A DNA stretch of 64,000 bases from Nemertoderma westbladi (taxonomy: Eukaryota; Xenacoelomorpha; Nemertodermatida; Nemertodermatidae), in the NCBI GenBank assembly GCA_032718475.1, contig JAUCBJ010007533.1, positions 1-64,000 on the forward strand. The letters are read 5' to 3'. The notes under the pieces are model-generated. The model was not told the origin of the DNA. It was given only the letters and a program-made list of their open reading frames with translations, and made no database searches. Below are positions 45,701 through 57,700 of the stretch, piece by piece. The first letter of the stretch is position 1, and the number at the start of each line of letters is the position of its first letter. Both the position numbers and the translations under genes were made by a program.

Positions 45701-48700
45701 GGCCTAGCTACTCTCTCCTTTGACGCCTATTCGTTCACTAACTATCAGTCCAGTAATTGGGTTGGCCTAGCTACTCTCTCCTTGACGCCTATTCGTTCAC
45801 TAACTATCAGTCCAGTAATTGGGTTGGCCTAGCTACTCTCTCCTTTGACGCCTATTCGTTCACTAACTATCAGTCCATGTGACGGGATCCAGGAGGGATC
45901 CCGATTTATCCGGTGTGGAATTTAGTCCACGCGTCCCCGCCGTGTATAAGAGTGAAATAAAGATAACTGAGTTCTGAAGTTCGGTGTATAATAAGAGGTT
46001 ATAAGATATAGATATATTGTGAATGTGTACAAGGCGGGATACGGTAACTAAAGTCCCGTGATCCCCTAACTAAACTAATTGGCTGTACCCTACGCTAGCA
46101 CTGCTGCACTGAGATAACTGAATCACTGATTAATAGGTTATTGGTTATATTGCACGGTGGCCTTACTGCTACTCAATCGATGCCATTCCCCCCTCTGATT
46201 GGTTAATACCCTTGTTGGCGCCCCGTGGAGTATTCCCGTTCACTCCACCTGTTCTCTCTGGGTTAGGGGTTTGGCCCCTGACCCTCTATTGTGTGCTTCC
46301 TTCCCACTTTCATTGGGATGGCGCGAGTTGGTTAATTGCCCAATCTCGTGGCTCCCAATATTGCTTATCGGCTAATAACTTTATGGGGTGTTGGCGGGAT
46401 TGAATAAGCTAACACTCCCCCCCATGCTATCTTCCCGGTAAGAAGATAGCATCAACCAAAAAAGTGCGCTACAATCCCGCTGGATCCCGATCTAGCATCG
46501 GGTGTGGGGTGGAATTCTTTTCTCTCGGGGTCGGCTTTCCAGGCCGCCCCCTATGGGTATGATAACGCTACCCTGTGTGCCTGGCGTCTCATGTCGGGCC
46601 GATCGCGCTCACCTCTTCACGCGATTTTTGTTTCCCCAACACTTTCGCCCTATCTAACCTCTACTCTCACCCTAACTCTCTCATACCCCCGGACCTCCTC
46701 GTCCCTTACTCAGCCTCTCATTCTCCCCCCCCCACACTAGAATTGCGCTCGCACTCTCTCCGCACTTCACACTCTTATTCCGATTCTCAAGTCCACTTTG
46801 ACTGCTCCATCTCTCCTGACGAACCTCCCCCCCCCCCTCTCGTGCCGCCGCACTCAAGAAGTGTGAAATTGTCAGTTGTCTCGTCCGTAGTGCCATAGTC
46901 AATTGTCCCCCAGTCCCAGTAGCTAATTGAGAAAGGTTGCATGACTATAGTACTTACTCCAAACGTATGTATTTTACTGCTAATCACTACGTACGTACAT
47001 ACAAATTGCACTTATATAGTTATTTGCATTAATTAAATTTATACTTAATAGTTCGTACGTTACATGCGGCGCCTTCCAGGCGCACCACGTCCCAGTCTCA
47101 GTCTCATTCCCTCGCCTCCGGGAACTTATCTGTACCTCCTCACGTCCTCCTCCCTGGCCCGTTTCTTGGTTATCACCGCTCCTCTGGCATCATCCGCTTT
47201 CTGCTTCCGGACCTTTGCCGCCACTTCCTTGCTGATCCCGGTCGTCGGCTCCTTGGGCGCTGGTGTTATTAAAGCCCGATACCGCTTCGCCGGTGGCCCC
47301 TCAGAATGGCCTGGTTGTTTCCCTCGTGTGGCGTCCCATAGGATCATCTTCATTGCCTTTGGTACGTGTTCCGCCAAGAAATCCCTAAACTCCCTCCGGT
47401 TCTCTGGTGTCCACCTGTCCAGGTACCGTTGCGTGTTCATAACTCCGGCGAACGATGCCGCCGTAGCTACCTCTTGATAGGTAAACGGTAACCTTCGCTT
47501 TATGATTTCCATGTGGGTCTCCTGGTTTATGAGGAAGAAACCCCACTTGAACTCTTGGGCCTTCATGCGCTGGCGCGTCATGGCCCCGACGTCGGCCCAC
47601 TCCTCGAACCTCGTGAACTTCTCCTCGTCGCTCATCCAGTCGCACTCGCGTCCGTAGTGCCCCCGAAAGTGGCACTTTGGACATCGGTTATGCAACCGTG
47701 GACACGCCCCCATCCTGTGACTTGGTTCTCTACAATAGAGACAAAAGGTTCCCCGTTGGAACCGGTATAGGCAGCTGCTTTCCTGATGGGTCTGTCTCCC
47801 ACAGTAGTCGCAGCCGAGTACCAATGTCTCGCGTCCCACCTCGTCCTTCGTCCCAAGCGATCTCCGCGGTCTATGGAGTCGCTGGTAGGCAAACTTCTCC
47901 ACGTTGCTCTCCCTGTTTACGTCGATCTCTCCGCCCCTCTCGGGCATCGTCTCCCCGAATACTATCCGTGGTGCCGTCCCCGGTTGCTCGCCCAACCTGA
48001 TGGTGCTCCCCGTGAAATCCATCGCCGGCCCCTCGTGCACCCAGGTCCGCTTGCCGGATCTGTTCCAGAAGGCCCTCGCCCCACTGGCCGTCACCACCCT
48101 TCCGCCAACCCAGTCCGTGTCCGAGTGGCCTATCCTTTCGATGGGCGGTATCTCTCCGAACTCGTCGTCGTTGTCCTCCTCTTCTGGTAGTGTCTCCAAT
48201 CCCGGTATCCCGGTGGATCCACTATGTCCCTTCCCGCCTTGGCTCTCGCCCGTAGCTCTCCATCCCTCTAGCTCCCTTAACTTCCTTGGCGGTTGGTCGC
48301 CCTCGGCGCCCGCTGGTATGGGCATCGCGTGCAACCCCGACGTCGACTTGTTTCGGCGATCCCACCGTCCATCCCAATTCTCGCCCTAGAGACTCCCCCG
48401 AACTCCCCGACGAAGTCCAATGAAGTTCGTCTAGGCCCGCCTGTTCCTCGAAGCCGTAACTCTGTGCCCTGGCCTCCTCTTCCCTCTCCTCTGCTTCTAT
48501 CCTCTCCCGTCTAGCGACTTCTTCCAGTCGCTTTGCTTCCCGTCTATCCATCTCTAGCTGCTCCCATCTCTGATACGGTGTATCCGTCTCCCCATCTACC
48601 AGATGTCGGCTGTTGTAGTACACCGACTCGCCCTTCAGCCCCGGGTGGTCTACCAGACCGTCAAAGGCCGTCTTAAAGGCTTTCCTGTAGCTTAGGGGTG

Positions 48701-51700
48701 ATCCCGATAACAGAAATGCCCCTGGTTCTCTTTCGATAACTACGGTCATGAATAAGTTAAGTAAACTTATCATCATCCAGTCCTCCTGCAGGATATATCG
48801 CTTCTGATATACCTTTATCGCTCCTCTGCGAAACTGATATACCTCCTGCTTTCCCGGTCTCGCTCCCCACTTCAGCGAGTTCGCTAGTTCTGCTCCGTAT
48901 TCTTCCCTAAACTTTCCCCAGTCCATCGGTTTGTGGCATACGAGCCCCAATAATTGGCCCATCGCCACCGCCCCGCTTTGGCCTGAGTTCTCGACCACCT
49001 CCAATCCATCCGGTGCCGTCATAGCCATAAAGACTTTCTGCATATCCAGGAGGTTGGTGGCGTCCGGACCGATGATCCTCTCCGCGTCCTCGCGAATCGC
49101 CGATCCCACTTTCGTCGTCGACTTCTCTCTTACTAAGACCTGTACCGCTTTCGGCAGTCGGTCTAATTTCGGCCCGTCCTTCTTCCCATACGTCCCTAGG
49201 TCGAATAAGAAGATGTCCCCATTTGGCGCTGCCAAATGCAAGAGTATGGTCCTGGCCGACCCTGCCGTTCCTCGTCTCGAACCCGCTTCGTCTTCCACGG
49301 TTCCCTCGTCATCTAGGATCATATATCCTCCTCTGTTGACGGACTCTATGAATCTTTTCCAGTCCTTCCTCGGCGATTCCCTCGGATACTTCGGAATCCC
49401 GAACTTCGCCTCGTCTCCTTTCACCACGTAGTGGAAGTGTTGGAAGATCGTGTTGTCCAGCGACGGCATCCCGTAGGTCCCGACCAACCGCTGTTCGTGC
49501 GCCTCCCGGAAGTGATCCTGCAGCGCTCGTGCCGCGTGACCCCTTTCCAACCTCTCGTAGTATCCTCTCGTCTTCTCCTCCGGGTGTCTTTCGGTGAAAT
49601 CCACCAATATTTCTTTTCCTCCTGACTCCGCCTTTCTCTTCCTGATCAGCTTACTCGCCATTCCGAACACTACACTCGCTCACCTGCAGGGTGGTGCCTT
49701 ACCAAGGCGCAATACAGATGAGTGATGTATTAAGATGTTTCGTACAGTTCGATAATGGCCTACTTTTCTACTTAACTGCGCCTTTCAAGCTTAATTTAAT
49801 CTAATTAATTTCGGAGCTAGTAAATCAGCCTAATTTACAATTTCCGTCCGTTACTTTTATTATGTTCTAGAACGACTTTCCTTGTGTTACCACTATTTTC
49901 CGATTTTAGCCCTATTCTATTTATTTATTTATTTTGCTTTGATTCTACTGTCCTACTACTTACTACTGCCTATGGATTTATTCTATTCTCTGATCCATAT
50001 TCTGGCCTACTCTGTGGGCCTATGCAGCACAGCAGTATGCGTCGTGTGGCCACACGATTTATCCAGCTGTACTCATATGCCCCCCTCTCGCTACTAACTC
50101 TACTTACTGCTAACTAATATCTATATCCTATTTTACCCCTTTTACCTCTTACTCTCTCTCTCTAACTAATGGTACTACGTACCCTCTAACTCTAACTCTA
50201 TCGGTACTACCTACCCTCTAACTCTAACTCTAACTAGGCATTACGTACCCTCTAACTCTCTAACTATCGGTACTACGTACCCTCTAACTCTAACTCTAAC
50301 TAGGTACCACGTACCTACTAACTCTAACTCTATCGGTACTACGTACCCTCTAACTCTAACTCTAACTAGGTACTACGTACCTACTAACTCTAACTCTAAC
50401 TAGGTACTACGTACCTACTAACTCTAACTAACTATTGGTACTACGTACCTACTAACTAACTAACTCTAGGTACTACGTACCTACTAACTAACTAACTCTA
50501 GGTACTACATACCTACTAACTCTCTAACTCTAGGTACTACGTACCTACTAACTAACTAACTCTAGGTACTACGTACCTACTAACTAACTAACTTTAGGTA
50601 CTACGTACCTACTGACTTACTAACTCTAGGTACTACGTACCTACTAACTAACTAACTTTTATTTTTATTTTTTATTTTATTTTATTTGTGTGGGAAGGGC
50701 GTCTCGCCCTCAATCCCACCCCCCTCAGTCCAAAACTTGGACGACTAAACTTCACTCTAACTCCGCTCTAAGGTGCTCATTCTAAGAGACAGGTAACACC
50801 TCTGCCCGCACCTTTTACGGATCTAACTCTTCCATCCCAGTCCAACCTGTTGGACAACTCAGCGACCCAAGGGGTGATTCCTCCAGCAGGCAACTCTCCC
50901 ACTGCCCCCCTATAGGTTCTCTAATTCTTCGCTCCGCTCTCCTTGTCAATTCGATAGGTGGTCTTTTCTCCTGTTTTGGCAAATGCTGTCTCCTATTTAT
51001 GTTTCTGATCTCGTGGTCGTCCCTTGGCGGCAAAGTGCCACCCTTCAACGTGTCACTCGGCGGTATAATGCCGCCCCTGTTCTTCTCCTTAATTTTAGAT
51101 GCCACCTCTGTTGGCCTCCCCCTTAATATGTGTGCTGGCATTAAAGGCTTCAACGACCCCCGTTCGTCCTTCGGTATACACGATGTCTGCCCATGTAATG
51201 CCCCCTCGCACTCTGTCAGTTCCGCGTGCGTACGCAGCACGCCTCCTACTCTCCCGCCTCCTTTGTCCACCATATGTTTATTCATGGGCTTCTCTGCCCC
51301 CGGTCTGATCGTCTCACATCTTCTCCCTTTCCATCTTGTATTCTTACTCGGCTTCCCCCTTGTCGGTATGCCTCTCAACCGGACCGGCGTCTCTTCCGGA
51401 CGCTCCTCTGGACACTCCACCGGACACTTCTCCGGTTTGTCCTCCCGACACTCCACCGTCCGCTCCTCTCCATCTCCATACCGATACTTGCTGGGACCCT
51501 TATTCCAACCCATCGCCTCTAGGTCTTCCGCATCCATACCATTCTCCTCCGCCCACTCTCTTGGTGTTGCTTCTACTTCTAGCTGTCTACCACTATTGCC
51601 CATCTCTGGCCTCTCCTCTATTTCGTCAGTTCCTGGCATCATGCATCCTGAGCTCTCGGACACATGGAATGGTATATTACTCTTAATTGGGCCTGTCAGT

Positions 51701-54700
51701 GTCCACCCGAATGGTGTTAATATTGCCACCGGGTCACTCTGCTTGTCTTCGCCGAAGACCGTTTGCATTCTCTCGTGGGCTGTTGGGCAGTCCATGCCTA
51801 CTATGATGGATACCTTCCTAACGTCCACGTCTGGGATTGAGAAGTCAATGTTGTCCAGGAATTTGTATTGCTCGACCTCGATGTTGGTTGGCCGCCTGGC
51901 ATTGATGTTAATTGACTCTATTACTTGGATGGGGTCGATGGTTGCCCCATAATCGCATCCTGGTGCCACTGCTGCAATTGCGCACCGTCCTGTCCTCATC
52001 TCTAGGATCTCGTCTTTGCTAGAGATGGTTGTCACCGCCATCCTGCTTGGCCTCGTTCTCAACCCTATTTCTTCGGCTACCCATTCCTCAACTAATGTGA
52101 AGGCAGCTCCACTATCAACCAGCATTAGTGTTGTTACTGATCGATTGCCTTCCCCGATCACTCGTACTGGTACTACTCCAAGTAGCACTGTTCCTCCCTT
52201 CTTCGCCCCTACCGTGCTCGTTGCCATCGTCTGGCCTCTCCTTTGGCCAAACTTGACCGGCTTCTCTTGGCATTCCCTGGCCTTGTGTCCACTCTTTACA
52301 CATCGCGAGCAGATTTTATTGCTCGACGCGTAATCTATCTGGTCTTGCCTCGGTAGCGCCTGCCAGTACCTGCAGTTCATGGTTTTATGAAGCGCATTTG
52401 CGTGTAACTGGCATTTGCTCTTTGGGTCATAGCCCTCTTTATACAATGCATTGCGTATCGCAGTTATATTCGTACCAAAGTCCCTACTATTCTTATTGAC
52501 TGGGTTTGACCTACTGGACGTACTGGGGTTATGTTTATTCATGTTGTTATTGTTCCCCTGTCCGTCCCTTGATGTTGTCTTATCTTCGCTTGTCTGTGGA
52601 CTTGCAGTCCCCTGCGTCGCTGCATATGGCAATGATTGCCTGAGTCTCGGTAACGCGTTCGATGTATTGTGCTCTGGTTTGGGCCTGTAGTGATCTGTCT
52701 TTGGTCCCTTTCCCAGGCTATCTTCACTATAGACTGGGTCCGTTATTAGTTCAGCCTCGTAATTTAAGAAGTTTGACATTTCTTCTAAACCTGGTTCCGC
52801 ACCCTTCTTGTCTCGGGTGGAGAAAGCGATCTTCCTCCATTTGTTGCGCAGCCAGCTCGGTAGTGCCTGCGCTATCGTGGTGATGTTATTGGACGCGTTG
52901 AGCTCGTATGGCGCGTCTAGCGTCTTCAGCACGATCAGCGCCTTCTCGACTTTGTTAGCAAACGTCTTAATGCTAACGGGATTATCCTGTAGGCCACCCG
53001 ATGTTATGCCTCTCAGCGTTTGCCTGATGATCTTGGCCGGGTGCCCGTATTCCCTATCCAGTGCCCGCCATGCTGTCGTGAAGCCGCCCTCTATTCCCTG
53101 ATATTGCCTCACGATGTCGTATGCTGGGCCTCCCGTGTACACTTGTAGATACTTTAGGCACTCCGCCTGCGTCAAGTTTTTTGTTAGTATTTCGTTACTA
53201 TACATTCGCCGAAACTGTAAGTATTCTTCCGGCCTGCTCCCATCGAATTTGAACGGTTCCACGGGTGGTAATTCGATCCTCGTTTTCAACGCATCGATCA
53301 ACGTGGCCATCCCCATTGCCTGCGCTTCTAATGGATTCGACGGGTGCTGTATAGTTTCCCCTGTCTGGTGCGGTTCGTCCGTTCTATTTCTTGATCTTCT
53401 CTGACTCGGATATGTCATCGGGGGTAGCGGCCCCCTCCATATGTCTGTATCACACGACCTGTTTTCATCTAGGGGTCTCGTTGTTCTTGTTCCTGTCGGG
53501 GTATATTGTTGATATTGTGATGGGGGAATGTCACCCTGTCCCCCCCCCCACCGGTATGTCTGGTACTGGGGTTGATGTTAATATGTTGGGGCCCATACAC
53601 CTATCCGCAATAATTCCCCCCTCCCCTGGGTATATGTTATGTCCCTGCATGCTGTAGTCATACTGCTGTGCTGGTACCGGTATAGGCCTATCAGCTTCTG
53701 GCCTACTCGCCGGTATGTATTCCGCGACTTCCGGGTTTAATCCCGTTGTCCGCGCTATCCTATCGCCTACATTGCCTCTCTCAGTATGGCCTACGGTATG
53801 TGCAGTAAGACCTACAGTATGCCCTACAGTCTGCATGTGTTGCTCGGGATCGAAGTTTATTCTTCTCGAATAATCCTCCCCGCGGCTACCGTATTCTCGA
53901 TCGGTAGGTATATTCCGTCGGAAAGTTTCTCTTCGACCCCCCTCTCCACTGTTTTCATCTTCGTACCGGTACATCGCGTACCCCTCTCTCGGCGTGTAAT
54001 GCGTCTCATCGGATCGCATCCCTCCGGGGCGACGGCAATCTCCCGGAGTCCGACCCCACTGACTCTCCGTTCTCATCTCGACTACCGACGGCTCGCTGTC
54101 CGTCCTCGCTCTTCTATCTTTTGCGGCGATACTTCTACTACTCTCTTCCTCTCTTCTCCTATCAGTGGAATATTCCCGCTCACGAGATCTCTCGTCGACC
54201 TCCCGGTTAAACCCCACTGTTCTTCTTTCCTCCTCTGATCGGGCTCGACGCTCCGTCTGCCCTCCCGCGACGTCAACCTGTCTTTCTCTGCTCGATCGCA
54301 CGTCGCTGGGGATACTCGCAATCCCCCTATTACTTTCCGTCGCCGGTTGTTGCGGTTTACCTTGTTCGGCCCTCGCATTGTCCGCTGACGGCTGTGGGAC
54401 ACTCTCTGCCCCCCCCTCTCGCCGCTAACTTTCTGTTGTGGGGTGCTCGTAGCCCCCCCCCACTCGCTACATCTAACTTCGCTACCTCTCTCCCCACTAT
54501 TATATACCTCTCTAGTCGACACATCGACCCTACTGCGGTCGGGCCCATTCACCCCCGCCTCTCCCTCTGCTATTGCGTGGCCTTCCAGGCCCTCTGCTCC
54601 CTGCCTACCAACTACGTGGCCTACCAGGCCCTCTGCTTCCTGTCTACTAACTACGTGGCCTACCAGGCCCTCTGCTCCCTGTCTACTAACTACGCGGCCT

Positions 54701-57700
54701 ACCAGGCCCTCTGCTCCCTGGTTACGTAGGCCCGACGTGTTTACATTAATAGCACCCATATTAGAAACGGAATTAATTTGCTCGCCTGAAACAAAACCAT
54801 TTGCATTACTCTGCGCGACCACGTTGACTGAATTATTCTGTAAATTCGGGCTAAGATCATTATTTAAATTATTCGAATTATTCTGTGTAATTGCGTTATT
54901 TAAGTTATTTTGTAGGTCCGAATTCGGATTATTATTTTGATTATTTGAATTATTTTGCGTAACTACATCAACATTAGGATTATTTTCTACATTAGTACTT
55001 GGGACTGTTCTGATTTAAATTTAAGTTACTACCACCAGGCAAAGTATTTCCTGCAATAAAGGTTTGATTAGCGTTATCCCATACGGTACTATTAATATCA
55101 ACAACGTCTACTGTACCATCATTATTATTACCCCCCCCCCCGCCCGTACGGTCACACCAGTTTTGGGTCTGTCGTGCGGTCCCTGTCAGTGGGGTATTAA
55201 TAAACGTGTCTACGGCCCCTGGCTCCTCAAAAATACTCGAGCCGGCCCCGCTTTCAGACGGCAACGCTCGGACCAGTTCCAGCTCGTGCGCCCGTCTAAT
55301 CTTATTTTTCGCCGATTCACCTTGGCGCTTCTCTAAATCCCTTAGCTCTTGCTCAGCCTTTGCCCCTCTCTTCTCACTCTCCTGACTGTCCCGTCTGGCC
55401 GACTCTACCACACTCCTAGCGATCTCCCTTCGCCTCGCCTCACGCTCCTTACGTTCCTTTTCCTTTCTCGCCTCATATTCCTTGCGTTCCGCCTCACGCT
55501 CTTTGCGTTCCTTTTCCTTTCTCGCCTCATATTCCTTGCGTTCCGCCTCACGCTCTTTGCGTTCCTTTTCCTCCCTAGCCTCACGCTCTCTACACTCCTT
55601 TTCCTCTATTTCGTCACTCTCCCTAAGGCTCCTCAAAGCCCTTTCGAGCCTCTCTCCGTTCTCTTTAATCAATGCCGCTTCCCTCGCTAACCGCGCTCTC
55701 CCCTCCTCTAACCGTTCCTCCATTTCCTTCTGACCTTGCTCTGCCACGTCGAGACGGTATGCGGCACCTACCTCTCTCACCACTCTTTCTTTCGCGGAGG
55801 ATGTAACAGACTTATCGGTTACGACGGACTTCCCCCGCCTTCCCGACCTACTAACTTTCTCCCCCTTCCCGGAGCTTTCTCCGACCGACGAGGCCGAATC
55901 CTCGGGGTTAACCTCGGATTCGCCCCCTTCGAGTCCCCTCCAACCCACTGGTTTTACTCCCCGGGCATCGACCAAGTATGGCCCTATGTACACTGGCGCT
56001 ACACTAGGTTCCATACTCCCACACTCCCATAGTTCAAACAGTTCGCCGGCTATCCTTTCTGCTCTCTCCCCGGCCAGTTCTCTCTGCCCAAAACGTATTA
56101 GGTAATTTAAGTGTTTATCCGACTCACCTAGTCGCTTTCTCAGTCTCACCTCGTCTACCTTCGCCCCTTCCTTCTTGGCGTCGTTTATCAGCTTCCGGGT
56201 CGCGTTGTAGGCCCGTCGAAGTCGCTCAGAAACCCCGACGTCCTCGTCGCCGACCTCTCCTCCGTCCCTCCGGGTCCGACGTCGTACCGGCGGCTCCACC
56301 GTCGCCGTTCCGGTGGGCCGTCCGTCGCCCTCGGCCTGTAGCTGGCCGGCGACATCGGTACCGATCTCTCCTCCGTCTCTTCGTGTCCGGCGTCGCACCG
56401 TCGGCCCCACCGTCGCCGTTTCGGTGGGCCGCCCGTCGCCCTCGGCCTGTAGCTGGCCGGCGACATCGGCGCGCCGTTCTCCCTCTCGTGTCGACTCATC
56501 TCCTTCTCCCTCCGTCTCGCTCTCTCTCTCTCTTGGCTCGACTTCGGGTTCCAGGCCCCCCTCGTCCTGTGCTTCCGGTTCGCCCGTTATCGATGGCTCC
56601 GGCGTCGTGGGCCTGTATCGTTTGGTCGCGGCCTCGCGGATCGTTAGGTCTTCGTCCGGGGTCCGCGGTGGCGTCTCGCCCGACTCACTCATCTCGTCTG
56701 GTGGCTGATGGTTCGGCTAGCTAGGGTGGAGTTCTTTGTGTTTAACTGGGGCGGCAGCTCGTCTTTAGTTACTGAGTTTAGCTGGGGAAGCAACACCGAT
56801 TTAGTTACTGTGACGGGATCCAGGAGGGATCCCGATTTATCCGGTGTGGTATTTAGTCCACGCGTCCCCGCCGTGTATAAGAGTGAAATAAAGATAACTG
56901 AGTTCTGAAGTTCGGTGTATAATAAGAGGTTATAAGATATAGATATATTGTGAATGTGTACAAGGCGGGATACGGTAACTAAAGTCCCGTGATCCCCTAA
57001 CTAAACTAATTGGCTGTACCCTACGCTAGCACTGCTGCACTGAGATAACTGAATCACTGATTAATAGGTTATTGGTTATATTGCACGGTGGCCTTACTGC
57101 TACTCAATCGATGCCATTCCCCCCTCTGATTGGTTAATACCCTTGTTGGCGCCCCGTGGAGTATTCCCGTTCACTCCACCTGTTCTCTCTGGGTTAGGGG
57201 TTTGGCCCCTGACCCTCTATTGTGTGCTTCCTTCCCACTCTTCATTGGGATTGGCACGAGTTGGTTAATTGCCCAATCTCGTGGCTCCCAATATTGCTTA
57301 TCGGCTAATAACTTTATGGGGTGTTGGCGGGATTGAATAAGCTAACAGTCCAGTAATTGGGTTGGCCTAGCTACTCTCTCCTTTGACGCCTATTCGTTCA
57401 CTAACTATCAGTCCAGTAATTGGGTTGGCCTACCTACTCTCTCCTTTGACGCCTATTCGTTCACTAACTATCAATAATATTTAATGGAAGTGTGAACATT
57501 AAAGTTTTATCAATTTATGCTACCGGTACTTGTATTTTTCGTGCCAAATTGGCACATATCCAAAAATGCCACAATGAATCGGATATGATATGATATGAGT
57601 GTCATATTCATGATCATCATCCCGGAATGCCCCTAGTGCCATAATATTAGTTTGATTTGTGGTGATTTTTCATTATCATATTTGCACTACTTGTTTTTTT

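Larger units (their letters stand above)
45878..57347 (-). mobile_element. Bel/Pao LTR retrotransposon, copy 2 (non-autonomous, with exonuclease module)
   Basis: LTRs at 45878-46414 and 56809-57347 are framed by the 5-bp duplication GTCCA (45873-45877, 57348-57352). The element is 11.47 kb on the minus strand, antisense to PCYT1. Element order: 5' LTR, leader ORF, gag parts, gag-protease ORF with integrase remnant, CTAACT-rich tandem repeats, exonuclease ORF, zinc-knuckle ORF, 3' UTR, polypurine tract, 3' LTR. RT, RNase H and the integrase catalytic core are absent. The LTRs differ at about four positions, so insertion is recent and movement must have used enzymes from a related autonomous copy. 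Confidence 0.95.

Noticed and set aside
47126-49661. Envelope gene in the 3' part of Bel/Pao copy 2
   Set aside because: No signal peptide, no membrane-spanning segment and no fusion-peptide-like stretch. The sequence instead shows zinc knuckles and a nuclease-like domain.
50999-51952. Long plus-strand ORFs across the LTR elements (also 12450-13124 and others)
   Set aside because: They are shadows of the minus-strand gag-pol frames, with no recognisable domain.
56780-56808. tRNA primer-binding site beside the 5' LTR of Bel/Pao copy 2
   Set aside because: The interior starts GTAACTAAATCGG on the element strand, without the expected TGG, so no primer tRNA could be assigned.
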